The position numbers were made by a program, and so were the translations under genes. Below are positions 35,621 to 45,825 of a stretch of DNA of 64,000 nt, in pieces. Position 1 is the stretch's first letter, and each line of letters begins with the position of its first letter. The notes below the pieces were generated by a model, which was given only the letters and a program-made list of their open reading frames with translations, was not told the origin of the DNA and searched no databases. Source of the stretch: Mytilus californianus (Eukaryota; Mollusca; Bivalvia; Mytilida; Mytilidae); assembly GCF_021869535.1 (NCBI RefSeq), contig NW_026262739.1, forward strand, positions 1 to 64,000. Reading direction: 5' to 3'.

Positions 35621-35836
35621 TCAATTAAAACATTCGCTGTTGATTATCTTTCCACTCGTAGTCGTATTTTGAAAAGTTGGCTCCGCCATGCGCGAAAGTC
35701 TTTGACTTGCCAGAATATCTTTATTTTTCATTTTCCAATCGCGTTGGAAACAACTTTCTCCGACAGAAGTTCGTCTTCGTCTATCACGTCTTCCTACTAA
35801 GACCTTCTTACTGGTCGCAGAACCCTTCTCTATCAA
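35621..35836 (-). other. Coding-like stretch of uncertain identity
   Basis: An open minus frame of 71 codons is rich in Arg and Lys (KKVLVGRRDRRRRTS) and contains a second ATG in good context (CGCGCATGGCGGAG, reading MAEPTFQNTTTSGK). It could be gag-like sequence of the neighbouring Gypsy relic, a first exon of a host gene, or chance. Nothing decides between these. Confidence 0.22.
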
Positions 35837-36307
35837 CTTCTCTGTCGTGTTGGTTTTTTGCCAAAAACAGGTACAAAGTCGTAAAACTTAACATAATTAC
35901 ATCCGGAAAACTTTTAAACTATTCTAGATATTTGAATGAAATTTTGCATTTTAATTAGTATTTAGCTTTTTGTTTCTTTTAGATTTAAACTATCCTTCTA
36001 GATCAATTATTGTAAAAATAATATAGCCACTGATAAAAACATACATTTGTAACAACTAACTAAAAAATAATGAATAAAAGTAATTAGGTCTATAGTTATC
36101 CAGTGACAAAGGGTCTTTTTTTGGTAAATTAAGGATGGTATACCTATCTTTTGTATGGTTGTTAGCTCTCTTTTTTCATATTATTTAGTAAAAACTTCAA
36201 CTGTAAATTCTTTTAAATTACTCCAAAAAAATATTTAAATAATAAAATTCTACACTAAGCCCATCTATTCCCGGAGATTTATTTAATTTCATTTTAAATA
36301 TTGCCTT
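35837..36307. other. Spacer, nothing recognised
   Basis: AT-rich, with no ORF, repeat edge or motif that I can support. Confidence 0.4.
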
Positions 36308-36515
36308 AAATATAAAAAAAGAAGATGTGGTATGATTGCCAATGAGACAACTCTCCACAAGAGACCAAATGACACAGAAATTTACAACTATAGGTCACCG
36401 TACGGCCTTCAACAATGAGCAAAGCCCATACCGCACAGTCAGCTATAAAAGGCCCCGAAATGAAAATGTAAAACAATTCAAACGAGAAAACTAACGGCCT
36501 AATTTATGTACAAAA
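36308..36515. repeat. Bivalve dispersed repeat, best copy in the window
   Basis: It runs from gaagatgtggtatgattgcc through caaatgacacagaaattta, ggtcaccgtacggccttcaa and gctataaaaggccccgaaat to aaactaacggcctaattta. I know this block as one of the most frequent dispersed repeats in mussel transcripts and genomes. Shorter pieces are at 4661 and 6914. Confidence 0.75.
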
Positions 36516-36545
36516 AATCCTTCGTTCTTCTACTTTTATGTGTGT

Positions 36546-36567
36546 CCCCCCCCCCCCCCCCCCCCCC
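36546..36567. repeat. 22-base C run
   Basis: An uninterrupted C tract directly after the 36308 repeat. A second, broken C tract is at 36659-36670. The tract generates spurious Pro/Gly-rich open frames on both strands. Confidence 0.9.
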
Positions 36568-37003
36568 ACGAAACATGTATAAAGGAATATGAAGATATAT
36601 TTGAGGTAACTGGTAAATTGCAAGGAAAATATTATTTAGAATTGACAAAACTGCAAATCCCCCCACCCCCCAAAAAAAAACCTGTAGAACATCCGCCAAA
36701 GAAAAGTACTTGTTGGAAGGTAAAGAAGAAAAACAGAACCCACAGTTAAGTTTCCTCTACTTTAAACTAGTCTTAATCAGCATGATGCTTCTCCAATTGC
36801 AGATTTTATTAATGAAACTTGTAATAATTACATCGTCACAGAATCTCAGGCCTTTCACCTTGAGAAAGCAACACAGTGAGTGCGTTATGGTTTGAATAGA
36901 GAAAAGGCCGCGTAACTGCATCGAAAGCACATGATGTACTTCGCATAAGGGAACAAACATCAACAGATAACTTAGTAAGGCAAGTTTTTTGCTTCAACAG
37001 CTA
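36568..37003. other. Spacer, nothing recognised
   Basis: Short overlapping frames on both strands, none with a recognisable motif. Confidence 0.4.
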
Positions 37004-37016
37004 TGACCTATCAAGA

Positions 37017-37427
37017 TTGATTGATTGCTTAACGTCCAGTGGCAAATATTTCATGCATATTCAGGACGAGAACAAGTTCACAATAAATACAATAGGTAGG
37101 ATCTGTAATAGATTAAGGGATTAAGGTCGGAGAAATTTAGACTGCCACGGGAAATGAGGGTATATTGGATAGGAACAGAAATTTAGCCTTGCAACAGGTC
37201 ACCTACGGACCCCTCAAAGAGTTGTTGCAAGGGTTCTTAACGTGCAAAGAGCGTGGCACTCTCTTTACACGAGGCATCGGATTTAACGTCCCCATTCTGA
37301 CCGGACGTGGCTGCAAATTTGTACATCCCGCACAGCCAAACGGACGCCCCACTTTAGCACGGGTTTTACTGCCGGTCGGAGGAAGACCAATGGTGACCAT
37401 ACTTCTATACCCCAGTCACCCTTGGGG
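37017..37427 (-). mobile_element. SINE-like element with perfect 13-bp target duplication
   Basis: TGACCTATCAAGA occurs at 37004-37016 and 37428-37440, directly outside the CAAT tail (left) and the CCCCAAGG head (right). The element is about 411 bp and close to consensus. This is the clearest copy for defining both ends of the family. Confidence 0.92.
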
Positions 37428-37685
37428 TGACCTATCAAGAAAAGATGCAGTCCGTTTGGGGTATTGAACATGGAGATGAAGCCTATTTTAGCTCTTACAT
37501 AAAAACAAAAAAGAACAAATAAAATAAATATATTATTTGGTAAAGTAAATAATACTAAATCAGTGGTTAAAACATAATAATATGACTGAAAATATGAGAT
37601 AAAAAAAATACATTTATTCATGAGACATGTATGGTGGCATGTAAGTGACATCGACTTGTCAAGATAGCAAGATAATTTATATTGA

Positions 37686-37950
37686 TATTTTCATTATTAA
37701 GTCGACTTGACAAGATAATTATCATGCTAAGTTGACATTTAATTTCAAATTAAGTCGACATAATAAGATAAGTATCATGATAATTTTAAAAAGTCGACAT
37801 AATTATCTTGTTTTCAACTTGTCACGATAATTTAACGAAATTTATCATCATATTTTCATTATAAAGTCGACTTGACAAGATAATTATCATGATAAGTTGA
37901 CATTCAATTTCAAATTAAGTCGACTTAACAAGATAAGTATCATTGAAAGA
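37686..37950. repeat. GTCGAC-rich tandem and palindromic repeat
   Basis: A unit of about 166 bp starting attttcattat(t/a)aagtcgac occurs at 37686 and again at 37852 (second copy incomplete). Within it, AAGTCGACTT palindromes alternate with TGACAAGATAATTATCATGA-like words on both strands, giving several overlapping hairpins. No coding potential. Confidence 0.7.
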
Positions 37951-38437
37951 ACTGAAGTGCCATTTTCAGTTCCAGGGATAGTTTGAGACCGCGCGTTTAA
38001 TTACCCGTGAAAAATCCCGGAAGTTCTCTGGTCGTGAGTGTGAGCACTGACACTGAACAGTTATTATAACAATATTATAAAAAAATTAGCTGTACAGTGG
38101 CCTATAATTTTCTTATATCCATTTCATTTGAACACTTGTGATAGTCCTTTTATTGGCAATCAAGCAATGTCCTAACAATTTTGACATACAATTTTACACA
38201 TTTTTTAAAAACCATTAGTGCGTTACAAACAATAATTTTCTCCATTTTTCCCTGAACTATGGATTCAACTTTAAAATTAGGTAATTGTTAAACTTTTTCT
38301 TTGCACTTGCACTTATATTTATCATTTACACTTTGCAATATTTTCCCGTGGATATTTTTGTTTGGCACAGAAAATTTATATTCGGGTCACATTGGGGTAT
38401 CAAATTGGGGATAGTATGGCTCATTTGGAGATAATCC

Positions 38438-38761
38438 CCCAAGCACGGGTGCATATCATTGATGTTTTGGGGCAGAAATATATGCATAGGCGGATCCAGG
38501 GGACGGGCCCCCCTTTTGTGGGAAAAAATTGGTTGATTATAGGGAATCACTGAAGCATGACTGGAGCGGTACCCCCTTTAGGTCAGTCAGAGGGCCCCCC
38601 TTATCAAAAGTTATGGATCCGCCACTGATATGCCAGTCGACTGGTATGCGTTATACATTGTGTTAATACTAATAGCGCTATTTACACAATGTATAACTCA
38701 TGCAAGTCGACTGATATTTCCGCCCCAAAACATCTATGATACATGTCCCTGTGCCCCAACC
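38438..38761. mobile_element. Palindromic foldback element, centre near 38674
   Basis: The left arm reads gatgttttggggcagaaat, cagtcgactggtatgc, gttatacattgtgt. The right arm reads the complement of the same words in order (38684-38734). The arms remain similar out to cacgggtgcat and catgtccctgtg. The left arm is interrupted by a 142-bp insert (38486-38627). Confidence 0.8.
38486..38627. mobile_element. Small element with GGCGGATCCA termini, nested in the foldback
   Basis: GGCGGATCCA at 38489-38498 and TGGATCCGCC at 38614-38623 form perfect 10-bp inverted ends. ATATGC is duplicated on each side (38480-38485 and 38628-38633). The uninterrupted right arm of the host palindrome shows what the site looked like before insertion. 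The interior has G/C runs but no ORF. Confidence 0.78.
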
Positions 38762-38836
38762 TTGTGATTTGGAAGTGAAATAAAATGGTGATTTCCCTTT
38801 GTTTGTTAATAGGAAAACTCAGATAAAATGCTTACT

Positions 38837-39208
38837 AGTATTAACTGGAACGATGATTCCCCAATCTTCTCTAATCTTCTGAACTCCGACAATATCTAAC
38901 GGTCTTCCTCCTGTGATTGATTTTGTCTTCCTCCCTGTCTCTGGTACATTTTGGCATTTTGGATGAGAACTGAGTGAAATTGGCACTTCACACAATTTGC
39001 GTCTTTTCCTATTTTGATTATTTCTCGAATAAAATGAAAAATGTGCACTGCACACACATAAATGTTCAAATGAATCTGGAAGTATTCCAGCCTCCGTTAG
39101 AATTTCATATGTATGAGTTTCTGTGAAAGTGGATAGGGGTTTTAAATCATCTGAACAAGTCACTAAGTTGTTTTCAAATTGTTCAAAAAAGCAGGAATGT
39201 AGGGTCAT
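38837..39208 (-). CDS. Candidate exon of an unidentified Cys/His-containing protein
   Basis: The minus-strand frame reads DDLKPLSTFTETHTYEILTE, an AGILPDSFEHLCVCSAHF segment, then RKRRKLCEVP, SSHPKCQNVPETGRK and finally VQKIREDWGIIVPVN. A donor (ACTA|GTAAGC) would end the exon at about 38837, and an AG before the DDLKPL segment (ttgttcag) could start it at about 39160. The spaced Cys and His residues suggest metal binding. It resembles exons of multi-copy invertebrate proteins that I cannot name. A possible upstream exon lies at 40035-40220. Confidence 0.4.
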
Positions 39209-40034
39209 ATTTGATTACCATGTATGTTCTGAAAGTTCTGTCTGCATATTTATGTTGAAATTTGACTCTTTTCTGAAGAGCTTCATAAAAAGGGCTGGCT
39301 AAAATCGGGATGATAGCAAAGCTAAATGTGGACTATTTTTTTCACAGTTTCTCCATCTGTAACTGAACTTTAAGTATTGTTCTTGAACAAATACATTTTT
39401 AAAGTCAAATTCTTTATATTAAATAGAAGTCAAAGCTTCGAAGTCAGTCATTAGAAAGTGGAAATTTTGAAACAATGGCAGTGTTTGTCTTTTTTAAAAG
39501 AGGTTTTAATTTCACTATCAAATTTACTCATTCCAATTTTTTTCCTAAAGTTAGCTAACATACTAAGGTTTAAGTAGAGCATACTCACAAGGTTGTGTAA
39601 AATTGCGTTATATCATTTTACTCCCTCAAAAAAACCTTTAATTTTAGAAATTTAACATTTCTCCAAATACAGTGTTTCCCTCCTAATATGACGACTTATT
39701 CCAATATTCAGATAACAGATAATTTAATACTATACTATATCATTTTAAAGATAAATGATTGAACAATTCAAAAATACAAGTGTTTTTAAATATCATACAC
39801 AGTGTTTCTATTCAGACGGGGTCTAAAAGTACGTAAAATTGCAACTTTCTTAACAATTACCCAGTTGAATTATACCAAATTTTGATGTGGTTGCTATGGT
39901 AACCAAGGAGACATTTATACAAAACTAGACTTATTTTTCAAAGTTTCATACAACAGTTAACTAATTTACATAAAATGAATAAAATCTGCAGATAGCCGTG
40001 GCCAACCCATTTTGATGCTTACAGAGAATGTCTC
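39209..40034. other. Spacer or intron, one X-box-like site
   Basis: AT-rich, with no further exon seen. If the two minus-strand coding pieces on either side belong together, this is their intron. Confidence 0.35.
39889..39904. promoter_or_regulatory. Possible RFX X-box
   Basis: GGTTGCTATGGTAACC is a near-perfect palindrome and matches the RFX-type X-box (GTTGCY..RGYAAC). The resemblance could be chance or part of a dispersed repeat, as no promoter is identified beside it. Confidence 0.3.
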
Positions 40035-40220
40035 TTAAAGTAAATTTAACATCACAGTGGTATAAAGTAGGGATACTTTCTGATTCAGTAGGTCAGAAGA
40101 TTTATCACATCGGGAAACAACGTGTAACATGTGCCGTTTTAAAGAATCAACTCTGGAAACATGTATATCTGGACAAATAATCTCAAGTGCAGCAATAATA
40201 TTGCTTGGTGATAAGTTCAA
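40035..40220 (-). CDS. Candidate upstream exon, unidentified
   Basis: The minus frame NLSPSNIIAALEIICPDIHV continues with SRVDSLKRHMLHVVSRCDKS and SDLLNQKVSLLYTTVM. It reads like a small helical domain rather than random AT-rich sequence. Its position and strand fit an exon upstream of 38837-39208. Splice sites were not settled and the product is unknown. Confidence 0.35.
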   Translation of the reverse strand: MNLSPSNIIAALEIICPDIHVSRVDSLKRHMLHVVSRCDKSSDLLNQKVSLLYTTVMLNLL

Positions 40221-40887
40221 TCATTCATTTCTCTCGAAAATTGCAGAGAATAGAAAATAGGTTATTTCCATTTTGTTTGTGCAAATGCCAATTTCATCTA
40301 CTTTAAAATCTGTCAAAACAAAAGAAATGAGAAAATATTTAGATGTAATATCTTTTGGTTTTTCGTTTTCTAATAAATAATTTTGTAATACGTTATTCAA
40401 TATTTTGCAGACTTTATTATACTTTATTCTATCGCAGAATATTTATTTTATAACAAGATGCATGCAGAATCGAAGATTCTGTGTTTTCTAGATTTTAAAA
40501 TAGAATAAACAGGAACATATATATTGATAGATATACTGTTCCCAGGGATAAATAAGGATTTCATTGTCATACCATGCAAGCGAAAAGCCCCAAGATTAGC
40601 AAAAAAAAAAAAAAAAACAATAATGAGAGTGTGGGGAGTTGCTGGATTTAAATTTAAACATAATTATAAAACGCTATAGCAATTCATCTATTTTTTAGTT
40701 GAAAAGGACATATGACGGACACATTATTATGTCAAGATAAATCTCCAGCAGAAAGGGTACCTTTTTGGAATTATTATTTTTATAATTTTATTTTGTTGGA
40801 ATGCTGCCATGTGTTCCTTTTTGGTTGAAATTTTATGTTGTTTGGTTTTTTTTTTTTACCTTGGAAGTTGCTTGTCTATGACGAGTG
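40221..40887. other. Spacer, nothing recognised
   Basis: AT-rich with an A run at 40600-40617. It ends at the target duplication of the next SINE. Confidence 0.4.
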
Positions 40888-41315
40888 CCCCCCAAGGATG
40901 ACTGGGGAATAGAGGTATGGTCACCATTGGTCTTCCTCCGACCGGCAGTAAAACCCTTGCTAAAGTGGGGCGTCCGTTTGACTGTGCGGGATGTACAAAT
41001 TAGCAGCCACGTCCGGTCAGAATGGGGACGTTAAATCCGATGCCTCGTGTAAAGAGAGTGCCACGCTCTTTGCACGTTAAGAACCCTTGCAACAACTCTT
41101 TGAGGGGTCCGTAGGTGACCTGTTGCAAGGCTAAATTTCTGTCCCTATCCAATATACCCTCATTTCCCATGGCAGTCTAAATTTCTTCGACCTTAATCCA
41201 GGACACCCTTCTTACAGAACTTACCTATTGTATTTATTGTTAATTTGTTCTAGTCCTGAATATGCATGAAATATTTGCCACTGGACGTTAAGCAACCAAT
41301 AATCAATCAATCAAT
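40888..41315 (+). mobile_element. SINE-like element with 12-bp target duplication
   Basis: CTATGACGAGTG (40876-40887) and CTATGATGAGTG (41316-41327) flank the copy, differing at one base. Head CCCCCCAAGGATGACTGGGG, tail with three CAAT repeats. Confidence 0.9.
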
Positions 41316-41327
41316 CTATGATGAGTG

Positions 41328-41782
41328 TTACTTAAGATTTCATTTTGTTCATAGTTTATTCTTATTATTTTCATCACTGACTTGAAAGATCTACTAGCAT
41401 GAATATTGACAGAGACATTGGACTGAAACATCTTTATTTAACTGTATCTCCAGCATGTTATAAATATATAGCATCCTTGGTAAAAAAAATTGTGCAACTT
41501 AATGAATGTTAGACCTCAAATAAAACTTTTGGGACTTTTCAGATCAGATTTATCAGATTTGCAGAGAAGCTTCTTTAAGTTCTATTGAAAGTATCAATAA
41601 CGAAAAAGAAAAAAAATCTATTTTTCTATATCTTGACTGATAAATAGTCTTAGTTTATGTGCATATGAATGTTTTTATGGTTATTATGAGTATGATTTCA
41701 TTGCATGTGAGACTTTCTTTTGCTTTGTTTAGTTTGGACAAATTATTTTGATATTTACAATTTCATTCTTTTACATTTACAG
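41328..41782. other. Probable intron upstream of the HECT-like exon
   Basis: AT-rich sequence ending in a good acceptor (ttcttttacatttacag). No further exon was recognised in it. Confidence 0.4.
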
Positions 41783-42054
41783 AAGGACAATGTTGGCATT
41801 TGGGAAAGAAGATCACCTTAGGAGATTTAATGAAGTTTATTACAGGGTGCTCAACTGTTCACCCAGGGGGTTTTGATTGTAAATTTACATTTAACTTCAC
41901 AAAAGATACAGGTTATCCATCTGTTTCAGCATGTACATTTGACCTAAAACTTCCACTCAATTTGGCATCATTCCCAAAATTCAAGGAAGTTATGATGGAG
42001 TCCGTCATCTCCGTTTCTGGCTTTGGAATGATTATCAGACCTCGGGTTATTTAA
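41783..42054 (+). CDS. Terminal exon of a HECT-type ubiquitin ligase (G2E3-like family)
   Basis: After an AG acceptor at 41781-41782 the frame reads GQCWHLGKKITLGDLMKFIT, then GCSTVHPGG, then VSACTFDLKLPL, and ends KEVMMESVISVSGFGMI before TAA. The order 'FITG.. / P..G / SACxxxLxLP / F.. / ..GFG' is that of the HECT C-lobe. The Cys of VSACTF sits where the ubiquitin-accepting catalytic Cys lies, and the GFG close to the end is typical. The piece has about 90 codons, the last part of a roughly 350-residue domain, so upstream exons must lie outside this stretch; I did not find them. An AATAAA is at 42089-42094. The family is expanded in molluscs, so this could be an active gene or an orphan exon; the frame is intact. 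Confidence 0.6.
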
Positions 42055-42088
42055 AATGTTATTGTAATTAATTACCAATTTAAAAGTA

Positions 42089-42094
42089 AATAAA
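42089..42094 (+). terminator. Candidate polyadenylation signal AATAAA
   Basis: It lies 35 bp after the HECT-like stop codon. AATAAA is common in AT-rich DNA, so the support is its position only. Confidence 0.45.
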
Positions 42095-42546
42095 TGTAAT
42101 GTGTTGTTCGGCATAGCATATTTTCATTACATGTAAGGGCTATTCCATTTTAATGTATGTGGAAGGGTAGGAAGGGACTATCAAAAAATCCCTACAACCA
42201 AGAATTGTTTTTGTTGAGCCTTCGAGGGATAAAAGTGAGACAGAGCGATCCTACATTCAGGCGGCGTTGACTACAAATATTCACTCTATAGTTAAAGTTT
42301 TTATCAAATTTTAATAACTTTCTTGAACTATCCTGAAGTCTACCAAATTTGGACAGAAGATTGTTTATGATCATAAGATAGTAGTAAATTTTGTAAAAAA
42401 AAAATCTTTTTTTCTGTATATTACTTATTAATAGACTTAGTTTTTCTTATAGTTAACATTACATACAGTCTGCAGTTAAGGGGGCTCGCGAGTATAAATC
42501 AATTTTTTTTTTAAATATATGATTTCGCTATTTTTTTCTATATAAA
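42095..42546. other. Spacer, nothing recognised
   Basis: No convincing coding region. The word gggggctcgcgagtataaat at 42480 resembles sequence seen in other dispersed repeats, but its limits are unclear. Confidence 0.35.
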
Positions 42547-42713
42547 CTCTTTACAAAAGGCATCGGATTTAACGTCCCCATTCTGACCGGACGTAGCTGC
42601 AAATTTGTACATCCCGCACAGCTAAACGGACGCCCCACTTCAGCAAGGGTTTTAATGCCGGTCGGGGGAAGACCAATGGTGACCATACTTCTATTCCCTA
42701 GTCACCTTTGGGG
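42547..42713 (-). mobile_element. SINE-like fragment, head half only
   Basis: It covers the head (42713) to the internal cggatttaacgtccc region and then stops, so the tail half is missing. That is the opposite of a reverse-transcription truncation and points to deletion or recombination. Confidence 0.7.
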
Positions 42714-43270
42714 GGATTCATGTTTTGATAAGTTGTATTAGTTAGGTTAGGAAGTACTCAATTGCATTGTTAAATGAAAATTGTATGTACATATATTTTC
42801 AAATATGTAACTTTTAATAAATTGTTCAATTTGGAATAACGTGTTTTTTTATTAAAGAAACGATTTATACTTAGCTTTCATCTTTTTCTTGTGTTGTTAG
42901 TTTGATGTATTTCCAAAACCCTCACTTTAAAATTCAAAAACAAGAATGTGTCCATCATTGTTCATAGTACACGGATGCCTTACCCACACCATCATTTTCT
43001 ATTATCAGTGGACTGAAATTGAACTCTTAATTTGGTATTAAAATTGGAAGGATCATATCGTAGAGAACATGCATACTTACATTCAAGTTGACTGGACTTT
43101 AACTTCTTCAGAAACTACCTTGACAAAAAACTTTAACCAAAAGCGGGACAGAAGGGCGCACAGACCTAAATATATGATGCTCCTTAAAGGGAGGGGCCAT
43201 AAAGATAATTGAATGGGAATATATTTGGGTCTTCAATGCAATTCCACTTTATACTTTATTTGGGATTTAA

Positions 43271-43326
43271 GGTCGGAGGAAGACCAATGGTGACCATACT
43301 TCTATTCCCCAGTCACCCTTGGGGGT
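43271..43326 (-). mobile_element. SINE-like head fragment (56 bp)
   Basis: Only the words from gtcggaggaagaccaatgg to cccttgggggt remain, joined directly to the Cys-rich gene relic. Confidence 0.7.
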
Positions 43327-44116
43327 CATTCAAAGATGACACACTATGCATTTCAGCTGAGGAAATGTGATGGCGATAATTGCTGTTTGCCCCCAGAAAG
43401 CAACCCTCTGCCAGAATGGCTTCCTGATCCAATCCTAGATGACACCGATGAGCATTATCTCCCATATGCTGAAGTCAAAGGCAAAGAAACAACAGAGAAA
43501 CATAGGCCTTCCTTGATGAAAAAACTGAAAAAAGGTGAATGAACAATTAGAAATACCAGCAGAACCAGTCAGTGTTGAGACCAATGACAAAAATGTGGAA
43601 GTCGATGACATGGTTACCGAGATGAGAGATGAAAATGTGGAAACAACAACAATGCCAAATGAAGACAAGGAATACGTTGATATCCCGGATTCTCCGGCTA
43701 GCTTATGCACCGTGTAGAACGCTAGATCAATGGCCGAGTGTGTGGAGTGCAGAAAACCCCGTGTGATTTATTCATATCGAAAAATGACTGAAAGACAACA
43801 ATACAGTTTGGCTCTGGGCTTAAGTGATTGGGAGTACTCATACGGTTTACCCCTGTTACCTTCATCAAACCCTATGTACAAATCTGTAATGTGCCGATCA
43901 TCACTATCGTGTGAAAGTCCAGTAGAAATAGCATATTCCAGAGCCGGTCTAGGTCCACTGAACATTTGTTGCTATTGTTGTAGTGAATCCGAGGGTCAAG
44001 TTGAACAGAAACTTCATAAAAAATTTAAGACTGTTCTACCAATTTCCCAGGAATGTCTTGATTGTAGAAAAGAAATCATTACCCAACGACTTGATGGCAA
44101 ACAGGCAAAGAAGTGA
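43327..44116 (+). pseudogene. C-terminal part of a multi-copy Cys-rich protein, broken
   Basis: Frame 1 reads THYAFQLRKCDGDNCCLPP, WLPDPILDDTDEHYLPY and GKETTEKHRPSLMKKLKK. A shift in an A run near 43530 moves it to a second frame (to 43717), which ends at a TAG. The same frame resumes with ECVECRKPRVIYSYRKMTER, a segment LSCESPVEIAY, then NICCYCCSE, QECLDCRKE and a basic end. The CxxC pairs suggest zinc binding. I recognise the layout (YxFQxRKC, WxPDPxL, GxETTEKxRPS, CxECxKPR) from an abundant invertebrate gene family of unknown function that behaves like a mobile-element passenger. The 5-prime side is cut off at a SINE fragment. Confidence 0.6.
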
Positions 44117-44577
44117 AATTAACACTGCTGTCAAACAATTTCATTAGATAACATTGAGTATTTATTTGAACAACAGTCAGGTAGCACATGTTTCCCCTAT
44201 CTTTTTGGGAAGAAAGAAATACACGGAACACTGAACATTAAAGCATGGGCAATACTAACTCCAACAAAAAACCTGGAGTGATATCAGGTGCCCGGAATGG
44301 AGAGCATATCCTGCTTCGCATGCGACATCCGTCGTACTGCAAAATGGTCAAAGCTGATAATAGGTCTATATCGTTAAAATGTCAAAATCAGTATAAAGAG
44401 AACTGGAATCACACAGGGTATATGTAAATGATCGTTTGTGACACACTCACCTAATAGCGATTTACCAGACCATGATGTCGACCGTAAAACTTTTTAAGCG
44501 ATGATGTTTGTCGAGGCTGAAATTATCCTTGCCTCAGCAGTTTATTTGTCAGTGTCCTAGCTCTCTCAAGAAAGTCA
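44117..44577. other. Spacer with a short unexplained frame
   Basis: A frame at 44245-44427 reads KKPGVISGARNGEHILLRMR and similar. I cannot assign it; it may be part of the neighbouring LINE. Confidence 0.3.
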
Positions 44578-44611
44578 TCCCCAAGGGTGACTGGGGAATA
44601 GAAGTATGGTC
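44578..44611 (+). mobile_element. SINE-like head fragment (34 bp)
   Basis: ccccaagggtgactggggaa and tagaagtatggtca match the head exactly, then similarity stops at the LINE-like sequence. Confidence 0.65.
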
Positions 44612-45440
44612 AATGATTTCAAAGCTACGAACAAGCCTTTGTATGCCAGCAAAGTTGGCCGTTCATTCAGCCACGAGTCGACACAGACTCGAATGAACTG
44701 GCCCATTGATGCTGAAACATTTACGATGTTGCCAGTTCATAACGAACCATCTGAAAGAATAATTACAGCAAGAAAACTAAATTCTATCAAAACCAGTACT
44801 CAGTCCACTCAATCTTCCTTACAGAGCTCAATGGCATCACCTAAAAAATGAAAGTAAGAAATCAAGTTAAAAAGATGCAAATAAATCACAGTTGAGGCAA
44901 TAGATCTATCTGGGATCTTCCCGACGATATAGATAACTCATCTATCGTAAATAGCCTTCCTATGTCTGCCTCTAATACAAAGTCTACTAGTTTTTCTTTA
45001 ACATCTCGTAAACATTCTTCTAAAGCCCCGTCTCCTCTCCGTTCTCCAGAACAGCAGATCGTCCCCAAAACGTCAGCAAATTCCTCCCCTCAGAAGTCTT
45101 CTGATAGGTCACGGGGTAGGGGTCGAGGCGGAGTAACACCAACTTCAACTAGTCAAGGAGATCGACGACTCTTCTCACAAAATAGATTTGCCACTCTTAC
45201 TGATGAATCAGAAATGGAATGGGAGAGTGTTGTACCACCCGAAAGATCACAATCTCAGGGTGATCGAAATAAGAACGCTGGCAAACTCGCCCTTCCATTC
45301 ATAAATTATGACAAGTATCATTCAATGGAATTGCCAAAGTCTTAAAATAAATCTTCTCGAGTTAACACTTCTAGTTCAGTCTTTTTTACTTATAGCATTT
45401 TGCCTTCAACGCAGCTACATTAAGGCCGTTTTACACTACT
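44612..45440 (+). pseudogene. LINE (RNase H-bearing non-LTR type): end of ORF1 and start of the endonuclease
   Basis: A Ser/Thr/Pro/Gln-rich region (44612-45100) leads to an Arg/Gly stretch (SRGRGRGG), NRFATLTDESEMEWE and a basic segment, typical of the end of ORF1 in such LINEs. From about 45317 a second frame reads SIIQWNCQSLKINLLELTLL and continues to a FCLQRSYIKA-type motif. That matches the first strand (IIQWNC) and the LQE region of an AP-type endonuclease, with the usual Glu replaced by Arg. After about 45440 homology fades. Several stops interrupt the ORF1 part (44849, 44880 region). The 3-prime end of probably the same element lies beyond a SINE at 46246. Confidence 0.58.
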
Positions 45441-45825
45441 TTCGAAAAGGGCAGATAACTCCGTTCAATCTCATTAAATAACAATCACAGACCATACAGC
45501 AATATGAAAAACAAACCACTATTCACAAATTGCACACGACATATACTGAACAAAAGCAAACATAAAAATCACAGAGTCGGGATAGCCTGTCAAGACTTGG
45601 TACAGACACAATTGTGGTGGTTTCTGGGTACACAAACCTCCCCCTTATCGATCATGACCCTCTGGAATTTTTAACACAAAATAAAACCCATACAGTATGA
45701 TTACCAACATAGTGACCACAGGCCAGAACAACCAAAATAGGCCGACGATACTTAATTTTAATAGATAACTGGGTAAAAATGTGTCTACATTTCTCAGTTG
45801 ATCCGGTATTCTAAAGCTTGTGTGA
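45441..45825. other. Spacer between LINE part and SINE
   Basis: Non-coding by eye. It may be unrelated sequence inserted in, or replacing, the LINE body. Confidence 0.35.

Noticed and set aside
36499..36749. Gly- and Pro-rich small proteins on both strands
   Set aside because: Produced by the poly-C run and short C-rich tracts.
44962..45345. Independent 127-codon host protein with an RGRGRGG motif
   Set aside because: Overlaps an endonuclease start (IIQWNCQSL) in another frame and fits the end of LINE ORF1 better.
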